DNA of 62,907 nt, taken from Clostridia bacterium (lineage in GTDB: Bacteria > Bacillota > Clostridia > Oscillospirales > Acutalibacteraceae). The notes below the pieces were generated by a model. It saw only the letters and a program-made list of their open reading frames with translations, was not told where the DNA came from and made no database searches. Shown one piece after another: positions 25,510 through 34,859 of the stretch. The translations under genes and the position numbers were made by a program. The stretch is taken from positions 1 through 62,907 of the forward strand of contig JAFSDL010000018.1 in assembly GCA_017436285.1 (NCBI GenBank), in the 5' to 3' direction. How positions within the stretch are numbered: the stretch's first letter is position 1; the number at the start of each line of letters is the position of its first letter.

Positions 25510-26976
25510 TTATTTATCTTTCTTGAAAAAATCTTTAATAATTGTGGGAGTTACAAAATTTGTAAAGAACCCAACGGTTTCATTAACTCTTGTATGAGGT
25601 GCTACATTCCAGTCGCTTTTTGGCGCAGGGGTATGACCCATACCCTTCAAAACATCGCAATAAAATTCTGCGGATTTCAAAAAGCTCTGATAGCCCTTGG
25701 GATTTGCACCGTTCCAGGCAGTTTCTGCAATTGCAAGCCAACGAGGGAAGCACATATAGCTCATTTTTTCGAAATCTCTTACATATTCAGTCCAGATAGG
25801 AGATTCAATACCCTTTATGGATGCCGCACCCAATGAGGTAAGCCCTCTCACCTTTCGGGGATTGAACATATAAACATCCTTCAATGAGTGCATACCATAG
25901 GGATAATCAACATAATAAGGAGTGAATCTTTCCATAATAACAGGATTTCCGCCATTAGCCCATTCAATACACTTATCCATTTTGTTTGTCCATTGAGCAA
26001 CTGTTATGTTATCTTTATCAAGGTTTCCGCCATTCAGAGATTCATTCCAGCAGATTGCCTTTCTGCCTTTTTTCTTAAGATATGAAGCAACCTCATTAAC
26101 AAGCCAGCCCTGAAGCTCATCCATTGTGTGAAGCCCCTCTTCCTGTAGCTTTGCCTTACATTTAGGGCAGTTAAGCCAACGGGTTTTGGGTGCTTCATCG
26201 CCACCGATATGAAAATATTTTGATGGGAAAATTTCGCAGAATTCATCAACAACTGCATAAATAAGCTTCAAAGTTTCGGGATTACCCACGCAAAGAATAT
26301 CCTTGAAAACGCCACCTGTGGTTTTAAGCTCTATTTTTTCACCTGTGCAGGAAAGCTCAGGGTATGCAGAAATAACCGCAGTTGTGTGACCGGGGAAATC
26401 GAATTCGGGAATAACCTCAATATATCTTTCCTCGCAGTATTTAACTATATCTTTTAATTCCTCTTTGGTGTAATAGCCACCATAGGGGGTATTATCGTTT
26501 TCGCCCTTACCGAAATTTGAGGATGGTCTCACAGAGCCAACGCTTGTAAGCAAGGGGTAGGATTCCATTTCAACTCTGAAGCCCTGGTCCTCAGAAAGAT
26601 GGAAATGGAATTTGTTGAATTTGAAGAGTGCCGCACCATCAATCATTTTCTTGATTTCATCAACTGTGAAGAAATGACGACAAGAATCTATCATAAATCC
26701 ACGATATGAAAATTCGGGCTCATCATATATGTAAAGATATGGTAAACAACCACGATAGTTAAGCATTAATTGCTTAAGGGTAAGCTCACCATAATAAAGA
26801 CCCTTGTCATCTGCACCCTCAATTAAAACGCCATTTTCATCGATATTAATACGATAGCTTTCCTTTTCAGAAAGCTGAGGAATTTTTTTCTTTTCCACCT
26901 TGGGCATTTCACCAACAGGAAAGCTTAACATTCCCTTTTTAAGCTGAAGGATTTTAGGCTGGGGGCAAAGATACAT
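25510..26976 (-). CDS. Family 20 glycoside hydrolase (beta-N-acetylhexosaminidase)
   Basis: 488 residues, no signal peptide, so intracellular. The N-terminal GH20b-like domain ends at GLYYGELTLKQL; the TIM barrel starts YRGFMIDSCRHFF with NKFHFHLSEDQGFRVE, then IPEFDFPGHT and the catalytic Asp-Glu pair in YFHIGGDEAPK. It would remove terminal GlcNAc or GalNAc from imported oligosaccharides. I take ATG 26974-26976: the GTG three codons upstream is part of the GAGGTG ribosome site. First gene of the six-gene operon; promoter at 27010-27038. Confidence 0.93.
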   Translation of the reverse strand: MYLCPQPKILQLKKGMLSFPVGEMPKVEKKKIPQLSEKESYRINIDENGVLIEGADDKGLYYGELTLKQLMLNYRGCLPYLYIYDEPEFSYRGFMIDSCRHFFTVDEIKKMIDGAALFKFNKFHFHLSEDQGFRVEMESYPLLTSVGSVRPSSNFGKGENDNTPYGGYYTKEELKDIVKYCEERYIEVIPEFDFPGHTTAVISAYPELSCTGEKIELKTTGGVFKDILCVGNPETLKLIYAVVDEFCEIFPSKYFHIGGDEAPKTRWLNCPKCKAKLQEEGLHTMDELQGWLVNEVASYLKKKGRKAICWNESLNGGNLDKDNITVAQWTNKMDKCIEWANGGNPVIMERFTPYYVDYPYGMHSLKDVYMFNPRKVRGLTSLGAASIKGIESPIWTEYVRDFEKMSYMCFPRWLAIAETAWNGANPKGYQSFLKSAEFYCDVLKGMGHTPAPKSDWNVAPHTRVNETVGFFTNFVTPTIIKDFFKKDK

Positions 26977-27009
26977 AACGCTCACCTCTGTGCATAATTA
27001 TACACTATA

Positions 27010-27038
27010 ATAATACTATTTATATAGGAAAAAAGCAA
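27010..27038 (-). promoter_or_regulatory. Predicted promoter of the GH20-to-methyltransferase operon
   Basis: Minus strand -35 TTGCTT (27033-27038), 17-nt spacer, -10 TATTAT (27010-27015). A second TATAAT-like box lies nearer the gene but lacks a good -35. Confidence 0.5.
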
Positions 27039-27061
27039 GAAAAAATTGACAGCAGTTATTA

Positions 27062-27117
27062 GCTGCCAGTCGCCAGTTGCCAGTTGCCAGCGGTTAGCAA
27101 ATAGCACATAGCACTCA
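27062..27117 (+). repeat. Degenerate 7-nt-period repeat (GCCA/TAGCA type)
   Basis: Eight heptads: GCTGCCA, GTCGCCA, GTTGCCA, GTTGCCA, GCGGTTA, GCAAATA, GCACATA, GCACTCA, in the same order of types as 13355-13410. Confidence 0.78.
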
Positions 27118-27144
27118 GGTATAGGCAAGCCTATACCTTACGGT
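27118..27144 (+). repeat. 26-bp palindromic repeat, family A, copy 2
   Basis: GGTATAGGC, AA, GCCTATACC, then TTACGGT. Relative to copy 1 the base pair C-G in the arm is replaced by T-A on both sides, a compensatory change. It directly joins the heptad array on its left and faces an oppositely oriented one on its right. Confidence 0.8.
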
Positions 27145-27164
27145 TACCTGCTATAATCTACTGC

Positions 27165-27192
27165 TTGCTATTTGCTAATTGCTATTTGCTAA
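27165..27192 (+). repeat. Degenerate 7-nt-period repeat, inverted orientation
   Basis: TTGCTAT, TTGCTAA, TTGCTAT, TTGCTAA; the reverse complement of the TTAGCAA/ATAGCAA heptads of 27062-27117. Together they flank the palindrome at 27118-27144. Confidence 0.72.
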
Positions 27193-27222
27193 AAAAAATT
27201 GACAGCACCGAAGCACTGCCAA
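27191..27222 (-). terminator. Intrinsic terminator of the 27230-27850 gene
   Basis: On the minus strand TTGGCAGTGC, TTCG, GTGCTGTCAA, then eight T (27191-27198). Confidence 0.85.
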
Positions 27223-27229
27223 TTTATTT

Positions 27230-27850
27230 TTATTCTCCCCAAATACATAATTGGGTTATTCCATCATTGTTAAGATAAACTGTTTGACCTCCACCAAGTT
27301 GATTTTTGTTGAAAAACATTACTTTCCACATTTGTTCATCTTCATCAAACGCAACTGAAACACTATCATATTCAACAGTTACCTCATTTTGTGCGATTTT
27401 TATTGCCTTTTCTTTGTTATTTATACTGATATTTTCGGTGTTATGAAAATCTTTTTCTTTAATACCGCTATCATTTTCATCAAATTCTGAACACTCTTTT
27501 TTGTATGAAAACCTTTCAACCTCTGCTTCAGAATCTTCAATCCACGCCCACAGAAGAATTTTATCAAAAAGCCTGAATTCCGCACTATAAACATACGAGC
27601 CGGGATAAGCATTTTCTTTACCCTCTTCCTCAGAAGCAACTGCTTTTTCCGGGTCGAATTTGTATGTTACGGTATAGCCTAAGCCCTCGCATTTCCAATA
27701 ATCCTCTCCACGAGCTTCATTTACTGTAATTAAAGGCTTGTCGCTTTTCCCTACCTTATATAACCTTACACAATCAACACCGACAAACGCACCATAAATA
27801 AGAATCAATGAACAAATAATTGTCACTAAACATTTTATTATCTTTTTCAT
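27230..27850 (-). CDS. Membrane-anchored extracytoplasmic protein with PepSY-like C-terminus
   Basis: 206 residues, not recognised by name. One N-terminal hydrophobic segment (about residues 5-24; no lipobox Cys at the usual place) and an otherwise exported, acidic chain. Residues 145-206 (KAIKIAQNEV, DEQMWKVMFFN, GGGQTVYLNNDG) resemble the PepSY/YpeB-like layout of an AIKIA helix followed by a WKV-type strand. Located directly downstream of the beta-propeller gene on the same strand, with a family A palindrome between; its own terminator follows. Function unknown. Confidence 0.72.
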   Translation of the reverse strand: MKKIIKCLVTIICSLILIYGAFVGVDCVRLYKVGKSDKPLITVNEARGEDYWKCEGLGYTVTYKFDPEKAVASEEEGKENAYPGSYVYSAEFRLFDKILLWAWIEDSEAEVERFSYKKECSEFDENDSGIKEKDFHNTENISINNKEKAIKIAQNEVTVEYDSVSVAFDEDEQMWKVMFFNKNQLGGGQTVYLNNDGITQLCIWGE

Positions 27851-27875
27851 AAATCATCAAATCCTTAATTTCTGT

Positions 27876-27902
27876 GGTACAGGCAAGCCTGTACCTTACG
27901 GT
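27876..27902 (+). repeat. 26-bp palindromic repeat, family A, copy 3
   Basis: GGTACAGGC, AA, GCCTGTACC, then TTACGGT, between two minus-strand genes. As RNA it would form a stable hairpin but has no T run. Confidence 0.8.
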
Positions 27903-27910
27903 ATATGGTT

Positions 27911-30352
27911 TTATCGGCTGATATTTATAGTATCAAGCTGCTTTTGTGTGCCTTTATCAAAGGAGCAAAGAAGACCTGTGTTGGTGGAATAACCGAAAAT
28001 CACATCATTTATATATGTTGCTCTTGAAAATTCATAGGGCTGAGCATAATCGGTAGAATTTGCAATATAATCGCCTGCTGTTTTAAGAGTTTTTTCCTCT
28101 TCATTTACCTTAAGCGCAACTATTCCTGCCTCGGTTTTACTGTAATTTTTGCCCTCTGCATAAGCCCACACGTGAACATTCTTGCTATATGGAATATACA
28201 TTATTTTATTTTCTCCATCCCAGCAAAGAGCCTTGTGGTCAAAGTATGCCTCGGAGTCAACATAAACCTGTCTTTCTTCACCCTGGTAGCCTGACATTGT
28301 GAATTTTCCGCACTCAACCGGCTTTGTGGGGTCGCTTACATCGAATAGAGAAACCTTCATTCCACCATTTGTTCCGTCTTCAGTGCCATCAACACCAACA
28401 CCCATTACAAGACCATCACCAACGGGGTGAAGATATGCAGAATAACCGGGGATTTTAAGCTCACCTAAAATCTTAGGCGCAGTAACATTAGTCAAATCAA
28501 TTACGAACAAGGGGTCAGTCTGAACAAAGGTTACAACATAAGCAGTATTGCCTGTAAAGCGGACGGATTTGATAGTTTCACCCTTTGCAATGTCCTTTAA
28601 AAGACCAACAGTTTCAAGGTTACTGTCAAGAACATAAACCTGATTTACAAAGCTGTCGCCCCAGTTACCGCTTGTGGTGGCAATTCTCAGATATCCGTTA
28701 TATTCATCCATACTGAACTGATTCAATGCGCTACCGTCAACAGATGCATTTTTAAGATATTTAATATCATAATTTCTGATATCAAATTTATAAATCTGGG
28801 TTTTTACTGTTTCTGAAAGTCCGAATACCTCTGCTTTTCGGGAATCGTTGTAGTTATATTCCGTGCTTGTGGCATAAAGGGTTTCGGTTGTGCAGTAAAC
28901 ATTCTGACCTGCGCCTAAAACAGCTTCGGTTTTCAAGGTGTTTTCGTCATCAATATCTAAAACAGATGCAACAAGATAGCTTGTGTCACAAACCTCTTCC
29001 ATTATACAGATATCATCAACCGCTACTCTTGAAAAGGTCTTTCCGTCACAGCTGTTTTCGGGAACGCAGGTTGCCTTGACAACATCTGCTTCCTGACTGA
29101 TATCAACATAATAGTTTGAAAGAAGAACAAGCTCATCGCCTATAAGACGAGAGGAAATGTAACCACCGTCCTGGAAAACGCGCCACTCTTCCTTAACATC
29201 CTTTCTGTCGGAAATATCGTAGGAAACTGCCATTGTGATATTTTTTCCGCTACTGCCACCATAAAGGTAATAATATCTGCCCTTTGCATTATCGTCACTT
29301 TCTTCTCTTTTAAGCTGACAATTGATAACTGCAATAAGACGGTTGTTTACAACATACATTTCCTGAACGCTCATATAGAAAATATCGTCTCTTTCAGGCT
29401 TAGCAATTTCTATTTTATTAATATTTTTCAATTCGCCCTTCGCATTGGGCTCAACAACAGAAATTTCGCAGGAATATTGAAGCTCGGGAAGCTCTGTAAC
29501 CTCTGCTACGGTTGTTTTTTCTTTTGTTGTTTCGGGTTTTTCGTTGTCTGAGATTTCTTCTGCATCAGGATTGTAACCCGGTGTGGACTGAACCCTTGCA
29601 GTTGTTGCTTCAAGTCCGTTCACATAATAAAAATAAAGCTCACATTGTCTGTAATATGTGTCCCAATCCGCATCGGCAGGGTTCACGATATAAAGATATT
29701 TTCCGTCATTTTTAATAATATCCGCTTCGCTTACACCCTTAACCTGCTCATTGGTTTCACCGTGCTGAGTGCTTTCTGTTTTGTTGTCGTCAGTTGTACT
29801 TGAATTTACACTGTTTTCAGTAACTACATTGGTAACACCTGTATTGCTCGAGCCTGCTTCAGGTGCAGCAGCCTCCATATCAACCGCATCCTCAAGAACA
29901 GCAGAATCAGATTTATTGCCAAAAACATTGCCGAAGCCTTTAAGGGTAAAGGATTCGTCATATGCTCTGTAATTCTGATATTTGTCTGCATATTCTGCAA
30001 ACATTTCTTCAATTTCTGCATAATCCTCTGTTTGCTTTGGCGGGTCTCCCGTAACACTTTCTTTAATTGCAGGAGTTTTGCTTTCCCAGGGTCTTATAAC
30101 TGCAATTGATGTCACTGCAACAATAACTGCCGCAGCAGCAGAAATTGAGCTGAGAATAATTTTCTTTTTGTTTTTCTTTTTGGGTGCTGCCGTTTCAATG
30201 GTAATTGCATCCTGCGGTACATCCTTGATTAATTTTTCTATATTTTCTGCAGAAAGACCTTCGGGTAATTCTACATTTTCTGCTTTTTTCAAGCTTTCGT
30301 CTAAAGCCTTGAGCTCTTCTTCTGTAAGAAATTCGAATTCTTTGTTATTCAT
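27911..30352 (-). CDS. Membrane-anchored beta-propeller protein (PF09826-like), probable partner of the ECF sigma factor
   Basis: 813 residues. A cytosolic N-terminus of about 60 residues (acidic, Leu-rich, LTEEELKALDESLKK), one membrane helix after a KKKNKKK stop-transfer signal (about residues 62-82), a low-complexity Ser/Thr/Glu linker, then the signature TNEQVKGVSEADIIKNDGKY of the secreted C-terminal beta-propeller family and about 550 residues of propeller-like repeats. It begins 14 nt after the ECF sigma gene, and its site AAAGGAG lies within the sigma gene's last codons. A TTG six codons upstream is inside that site and is rejected. Topology and position fit an anti-sigma/sensor role (inference). 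Confidence 0.85.
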   Translation of the reverse strand: MNNKEFEFLTEEELKALDESLKKAENVELPEGLSAENIEKLIKDVPQDAITIETAAPKKKNKKKIILSSISAAAAVIVAVTSIAVIRPWESKTPAIKESVTGDPPKQTEDYAEIEEMFAEYADKYQNYRAYDESFTLKGFGNVFGNKSDSAVLEDAVDMEAAAPEAGSSNTGVTNVVTENSVNSSTTDDNKTESTQHGETNEQVKGVSEADIIKNDGKYLYIVNPADADWDTYYRQCELYFYYVNGLEATTARVQSTPGYNPDAEEISDNEKPETTKEKTTVAEVTELPELQYSCEISVVEPNAKGELKNINKIEIAKPERDDIFYMSVQEMYVVNNRLIAVINCQLKREESDDNAKGRYYYLYGGSSGKNITMAVSYDISDRKDVKEEWRVFQDGGYISSRLIGDELVLLSNYYVDISQEADVVKATCVPENSCDGKTFSRVAVDDICIMEEVCDTSYLVASVLDIDDENTLKTEAVLGAGQNVYCTTETLYATSTEYNYNDSRKAEVFGLSETVKTQIYKFDIRNYDIKYLKNASVDGSALNQFSMDEYNGYLRIATTSGNWGDSFVNQVYVLDSNLETVGLLKDIAKGETIKSVRFTGNTAYVVTFVQTDPLFVIDLTNVTAPKILGELKIPGYSAYLHPVGDGLVMGVGVDGTEDGTNGGMKVSLFDVSDPTKPVECGKFTMSGYQGEERQVYVDSEAYFDHKALCWDGENKIMYIPYSKNVHVWAYAEGKNYSKTEAGIVALKVNEEEKTLKTAGDYIANSTDYAQPYEFSRATYINDVIFGYSTNTGLLCSFDKGTQKQLDTINISR

Positions 30353-30366
30353 CAGTAACTCTCCTT

Positions 30367-30876
30367 TCAAGAAAGTATAGTTTTGAGCTTTTCGAGGGCG
30401 CGCTTCTGCCTTGTGCGAACCGCACCCGGTGTCATATTGTAAATAACACCCAACTCATAGCTTGTGAAACCGCCTATAATTGACAGTAAAATAATCTGTG
30501 CATCGGGCGGAGTAAGTGTTGAGAGCGCATCCTTAAGCTCTGCAGAGCTTATTAAGCTACCGTCTGCCTCATAGTCTGCAAGGAATTCATACTCCTCAAC
30601 AGGCAAGGCATCAGGTGTCTTATTCCTTTTCATTAAAAGAGTTTTGCATTTGTTAGCAAGGATTTTAAAAAGCCAGGCTTTGAAAAGGGAGTTGTCCTTT
30701 AAGCTATGTATGCCCCTCCAAGCAGAAAGCAGGGCTTCCTGAACTGCATCCTCTGCATCCTCTTTATTACCCATCATATAAAGGGCAAATCTGTAGATTT
30801 CTGTGGCATACTGAGAATAAACCTCCGAAAAGGCAGAGCAATCCCCTTGTTTTGAACGTTCAATTAATTTTTCCAT
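30367..30876 (-). CDS. ECF RNA polymerase sigma factor
   Basis: 169 residues. Region 2 (FSEVYSQYATEIYRFALYMMGNKEDAEDAVQEALLSAWRGI) and region 4 (LTPPDAQIILLSIIGGFTSYELGVIYNMTPGAVRTRQKRALEKLK) are joined by a short linker, as in ECF sigmas. The downstream gene encodes a membrane-spanning protein with an external beta-propeller. Expected to respond to an envelope signal. ATG 30876; an array of heptad repeats lies upstream, and I could not find a convincing autoregulated promoter. Confidence 0.92.
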   Translation of the reverse strand: MEKLIERSKQGDCSAFSEVYSQYATEIYRFALYMMGNKEDAEDAVQEALLSAWRGIHSLKDNSLFKAWLFKILANKCKTLLMKRNKTPDALPVEEYEFLADYEADGSLISSAELKDALSTLTPPDAQIILLSIIGGFTSYELGVIYNMTPGAVRTRQKRALEKLKTILS

Positions 30877-30922
30877 GTTTTCACCAACCTTTTTGGATTT
30901 AAAAACATACAGGCACCTGATA

Positions 30923-31083
30923 AAGTTGAAAGTTGAAAATGGTAAGTGGAAAATTTCGGGGAAGCTTTGCTTCCAAACATATTATAATGCGTCGCAGACC
31001 CGACATTTTGCACTTTGCATTTTGCACTTATAAATGCCGACCGCAGGTCCATAAATTTTCAACTTTCCGTTTTCAATTTACAA
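30923..31083 (+). repeat. Composite heptad/TATAATGC intergenic element
   Basis: In order: AAGTTGA-type heptads (30923-30957), a TTTCGGGG junction, TATAATGCGTCGCAGACCC (30983-31001), CATTTTG/CACTTTG heptads (31004-31031), ATGCCGACCGCAGGTCC (31034-31050), and TTTTCAA/CTTTCCG heptads (31056-31083). The outer arrays are reverse-complementary in type. It occupies much of the 440-bp gap before secA; the remainder holds the secA promoter. Confidence 0.75.
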
Positions 31084-31234
31084 CTAATTTGCAAAGCAAA
31101 TTTTTTCGCTCTCATTTATATAGACTTCCAAAATCTTGAAATTGTTTCAAAAATTTGAAATATTTTTTATTTCAACTTAATGGTAGCAATTTTTAGGCAA
31201 AATGTAAACAAAATTATAAAATCTTTGAAATTGT

Positions 31235-31263
31235 TTGCAATAAATAATTGTATGTGGTAGAAT
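31235..31263 (+). promoter_or_regulatory. Predicted promoter of secA
   Basis: -35 TTGCAA (31235-31240), 17-nt spacer, -10 TAGAAT (31258-31263), giving a leader of about 45 nt. A second TATAAT follows at 31265-31270. Confidence 0.65.
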
Positions 31264-31316
31264 GTATAATGTGTAAATTTGTATTATTTTTCCACTACGA
31301 AAGGTAGATTTTAAAA

Positions 31317-34046
31317 ATGGGTTTATTTAAAAAACTTTTCGGAGATTATTCCTCCAAAGAAATCAAGAGAATCGGTGGTCTTAAAGATAAGGTTCTTTCT
31401 CTTGAAGGCGAATACGGAGCACTTTCTGATGAACAGCTTCAGGCAAAAACCCCTGAATTCAAGGAGCGTCTTGCCAATGGTGAAACTCTTGACGATATTC
31501 TTCCCGAGGCATTTGCCGCTTGTCGCGAGGCTGCATGGCGTGTTCTTGGTATGAAGCATTACCCCGTTCAGATTTTAGGCGGTATAATTCTTCATCAGGG
31601 CAGAATTGCCGAAATGAAAACAGGTGAAGGTAAAACTCTTGTTGCTACTCTTCCCGCTTACCTTAATGCTCTTTCAGGCGATGGCGTTCATATTGTTACG
31701 GTAAACGATTACCTTGCAAAGCGTGACTCTGAATGGATGGGTAAAATCTATCGCTTTATGGGTCTTAAGGTTGGCCTTATTATTCACGAAAAAGATAACG
31801 AAGAAAGAAAAGAAGCTTATGCCGCTGACATTACCTTCGGTACAAACAACGAAATGGGCTTTGACTATCTTCGTGATAATATGGTTATGTATGCTGAGCA
31901 AAGAGTTCAGAGAGGTCATAACTTTGCTATTGTTGACGAGGTTGACTCAATTCTTGTTGACGAAGCGAGAACTCCTCTTATTATTTCAGGTATCGGTGAG
32001 GCATCAACAGACCTTTACAGAATGACAAATGATTTCGTTCGTCGTCTTAAAATGGTTAAGGTTAAGGAGCTTGATTCCAAGCTCGATGCTGAGGATGTTG
32101 TAGCCCAGGAGGGTGGCGACTACCTTGTTGACGAAAAAGCAAAATCCGCAACTCTTACAAAATCAGGTATTGCAAAAGCAGAAGCAGCCTTCAATATTGA
32201 AAATCTTATGGATGCAGAAAACCTTACTCTTCAGCACCATATCAACCAGGCTCTTAAGGCTCACGGTACAATGGTTCGCGATGTTGACTATGTTGTTAAA
32301 GACGGTCAGGTGCTTATTGTTGACGAATTCACAGGTCGTATTATGATGGGCAGACGCTACAGCGAGGGTCTTCATCAGGCTATTGAGGCTAAAGAGGGTG
32401 TTAAGGTTGAGCACGAAAGCAAAACTCTTGCAACCATCACCTTCCAGAACTATTTCCGTCTTTATAAAAAGCTTTCAGGTATGACCGGTACTGCTATGAC
32501 CGAAAGCGCAGAATTCCAGGAAATTTATAGCCTCGACGTTGTTGAAATCCCCACAAACAAGCCCCTTATCAGAAAAGATAATGATGATGTTCTTTATAAA
32601 ACAGAGGAATCAAAATTCAATGCTATTGTTGAAAAAATAGTTGAATGCCACGAAAAAGGTCAGCCCGTTCTCGTTGGTACTGTTAACATTGAAAAGAGCG
32701 AAAAGCTCTCCAGATTCCTTAAAAGACAGGGCATCAAGCACGAGGTTCTCAATGCTAAATTCCACGAAAAAGAAGCGGAAATCGTTGCTCAGGCAGGTAA
32801 ATTCGGTGCAGTTACAATTGCAACCAATATGGCAGGTCGTGGTACCGATATTATCCTAGGCGGTAACCCCGAATTTATGGCAAAGGCTCAGATGAAGAAA
32901 ATGGAATTTGACGATGAGCTTATTGCAGAGGCAACAGGCTTTGCGGAAACAGATAACGAGGATATTCTCAATGCAAGAAAAACCTTCCGCGAGCTTGAAG
33001 CAAAATTCAAGGAAGAAACCTCAAAGGAAGCAGAAAAGGTGCGTGAGGCAGGCGGTCTTTGCATTATCGGTACAGAGCGCCACGAATCAAGACGAATTGA
33101 TAACCAGCTTCGCGGTCGTGCAGGTCGTCAGGGCGACCCCGGTGAAAGCCGATTCTTCCTTTCTGCAGAGGATGACCTTTTAAGACTTTTCGCAGGTGAC
33201 CGCTTCTACAATACTCTTGATGCCTTCAAGAGCATCGGTGATATGCCTATTGAGGCAAAGCTTTTCACCTCAACAATTGAAAATGCACAGAAAAAGGTTG
33301 AGGGCAATAACTTTGCTATCCGTCGTAATGTTCTTAAATATGATGACGTTATGAACAAACAGCGTGAGGTTATTTACGGTCAGCGTAATCAGGTGCTTGA
33401 CGGTAAGGACATCAGTGCTCTCATTCAGAAGATGATTGTTGATACAATTTCCGAGTCCGTTGATTTCTACTGTCCCCCCAAGGTTGATAAAGCAGAATGG
33501 AATCGTTCAGGTCTTCTTGCAAAATATCGTTGGCTTATTACCGAGAGCGATATCGACGGTATCAACGATACTGACGAAATCGCAGAGGTTCTTCTCAACA
33601 AGGCTCAGGAGCTTTATGATGCAAGAAAAGAAGAGCTTGGCGAGGAAACAGTTAAGGAGCTTGAAAGAGTAGGTCTTCTTCGTAATGTTGACATTCGTTG
33701 GATGGAGCATATCGATGCTATGGACCAGCTCAAACGCAGTATGAGCCTTATGGGCTACGGACAGAAGGACCCTGTTATTGTTTTCCGCGATGAAGGACTT
33801 GATATGTTCGAGGAAATGACAAACGGAATCCGCGAAGGCACTGTTGATTTCGTTTTACAGTCAAGAGTCCGCAAGGAAGCTCCTATGGAAAGAAAGCAGA
33901 CTGTTAAAATCACTGCTCAGTCAGGCTCCGATGACGGAACAGTTAAAAAAGAACCTAAAAAGGCAGATAAAAAACCCGGCAGAAATGACCCCTGCCCCTG
34001 CGGTAGCGGAAAGAAATATAAAAAATGCTGTGGAATGAATGAGTAA
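31317..34046 (+). CDS. secA: Preprotein translocase ATPase SecA
   Basis: 909 residues, normal length. Motor ATPase of the SecYEG channel. Visible: N-terminal [10 protein letters not shown], Walker [12 protein letters not shown] (about residue 100), DYLRDN, Walker [21 protein letters not shown], the preprotein cross-linking domain, [18 protein letters not shown] and [19 protein letters not shown] in the second motor domain, and the C-terminal zinc motif [19 protein letters not shown] precedes the ATG at a somewhat long distance. Single-gene unit with promoter and terminator. Confidence 0.98.
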   Translation: MGLFKKLFGDYSSKEIKRIGGLKDKVLSLEGEYGALSDEQLQAKTPEFKERLANGETLDDILPEAFAACREAAWRVLGMKHYPVQILGGIILHQGRIAEMKTGEGKTLVATLPAYLNALSGDGVHIVTVNDYLAKRDSEWMGKIYRFMGLKVGLIIHEKDNEERKEAYAADITFGTNNEMGFDYLRDNMVMYAEQRVQRGHNFAIVDEVDSILVDEARTPLIISGIGEASTDLYRMTNDFVRRLKMVKVKELDSKLDAEDVVAQEGGDYLVDEKAKSATLTKSGIAKAEAAFNIENLMDAENLTLQHHINQALKAHGTMVRDVDYVVKDGQVLIVDEFTGRIMMGRRYSEGLHQAIEAKEGVKVEHESKTLATITFQNYFRLYKKLSGMTGTAMTESAEFQEIYSLDVVEIPTNKPLIRKDNDDVLYKTEESKFNAIVEKIVECHEKGQPVLVGTVNIEKSEKLSRFLKRQGIKHEVLNAKFHEKEAEIVAQAGKFGAVTIATNMAGRGTDIILGGNPEFMAKAQMKKMEFDDELIAEATGFAETDNEDILNARKTFRELEAKFKEETSKEAEKVREAGGLCIIGTERHESRRIDNQLRGRAGRQGDPGESRFFLSAEDDLLRLFAGDRFYNTLDAFKSIGDMPIEAKLFTSTIENAQKKVEGNNFAIRRNVLKYDDVMNKQREVIYGQRNQVLDGKDISALIQKMIVDTISESVDFYCPPKVDKAEWNRSGLLAKYRWLITESDIDGINDTDEIAEVLLNKAQELYDARKEELGEETVKELERVGLLRNVDIRWMEHIDAMDQLKRSMSLMGYGQKDPVIVFRDEGLDMFEEMTNGIREGTVDFVLQSRVRKEAPMERKQTVKITAQSGSDDGTVKKEPKKADKKPGRNDPCPCGSGKKYKKCCGMNE

Positions 34047-34048
34047 AC

Positions 34049-34080
34049 AAAAATCCCGTCCGATTTGGACGGGATTTTTT
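34049..34080 (+). terminator. Intrinsic terminator of secA
   Basis: AAATCCCGTCC, loop GATTT, GGACGGGATTTTTT; a GC-rich stem followed by six T. Confidence 0.93.
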
Positions 34081-34082
34081 AA

Positions 34083-34117
34083 TTGAAAGTTGAAAATGGA
34101 AAGTGGAAAGTTTCGGG
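34083..34117 (+). repeat. Degenerate 7-nt-period repeat (TTGAAAG type)
   Basis: TTGAAAG, TTGAAAA, TGGAAAG, TGGAAAG, TTTCGGG, followed by GATTATAAT, as in 30923-30960. The stop TAA of the next gene falls in the following TATAAT box. Confidence 0.72.
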
Positions 34118-34127
34118 GCAAAGCCGA

Positions 34128-34802
34128 TTATAATTTCCCTTGTGCTCTTTTTTCAGGTGTTCTGATAAATCTGATAATACCCACCATAATAAGAAGGCAA
34201 ACTGCACCTGCTATGGCATAGCCTTTTAATTTATCAAGGTTGGTTTCAGTTTCTGCTTCAAAAATATTTATTGAATCGAAAGCATCATTAAAATCAGATT
34301 TCTTGTCTTCATCTGAGGTTGTGTATGTAAAGGTGTATTTATAGTCCTTGCATCCGAATTCATACATTGTCTGATAAAAAACACCTGTGTTGTCACCCTT
34401 TTTTATTGTGGTTTTTGTTTGACAGACAAGGGCTGTTTTTCCGTTTTTGTGCTTTACCTTTTCACCACTTAAAAATGTCATTTCAAATTCATCGGCATAG
34501 TCCTTCATTACAGCTTTTGATTCTTCAGAAAGAGTTTTTGTGTATTCTTCAATATCCTTCTGGCTCATATCCGCAGGAGAAAAAATTGTATCCTCTTGAG
34601 TGTTATCAGAATATGATACCGCAAAAATATCACCCTCTGCATTCTTAAAAGAAAAACCACTTGAAGAGGCTTCATCCTGCTGAAAGTCTTCCGGTAAATC
34701 AATTGTAAACAGGTCCGCCCCATTGAATTCTTCTGCATTTGCGCTTAACACAAAAGAGAAAAGCATAATCAAAACAAAAATAAGACTTACTGCCTTTTTC
34801 AT
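34128..34802 (-). CDS. Exported protein with signal peptide and C-terminal membrane anchor, function unknown
   Basis: 224 residues, not recognised. A signal peptide of about 23 residues (MKKAVSLIFVLIMLFSF, cut near ANA-EEF), an external domain of about 165 residues (FTIDLPEDFQQD, later TTSDEDKKSDFNDAFDSI, the pattern of PsbP/DUF1795-like lipid- or ligand-binding folds), and a C-terminal helix (about residues 194-211) with a basic cytosolic end. It lies alone between secA and the CNNM gene. The PsbP-like comparison is only a pattern impression. Confidence 0.68.
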   Translation of the reverse strand: MKKAVSLIFVLIMLFSFVLSANAEEFNGADLFTIDLPEDFQQDEASSSGFSFKNAEGDIFAVSYSDNTQEDTIFSPADMSQKDIEEYTKTLSEESKAVMKDYADEFEMTFLSGEKVKHKNGKTALVCQTKTTIKKGDNTGVFYQTMYEFGCKDYKYTFTYTTSDEDKKSDFNDAFDSINIFEAETETNLDKLKGYAIAGAVCLLIMVGIIRFIRTPEKRAQGKL

Positions 34803-34822
34803 AAAACATCCTCTTTCAAAAA

Positions 34823-34850
34823 CTGCACCAAAGGATTTCCTTCGGTGCAG
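34823..34850 (-). terminator. Terminator of the CNNM/CBS gene
   Basis: CTGCACC and GGTGCAG arms with an inner AAGG/CCTT stem; on the minus strand the hairpin is followed by GTTTTT. Confidence 0.75.
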
Positions 34851-34859
34851 AATTTTTAA

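Noticed and set aside
27044-27066. A second terminator just upstream of the GH20 promoter
   Set aside because: The stem GCAG/CTGC is too short and has mismatches at its base.
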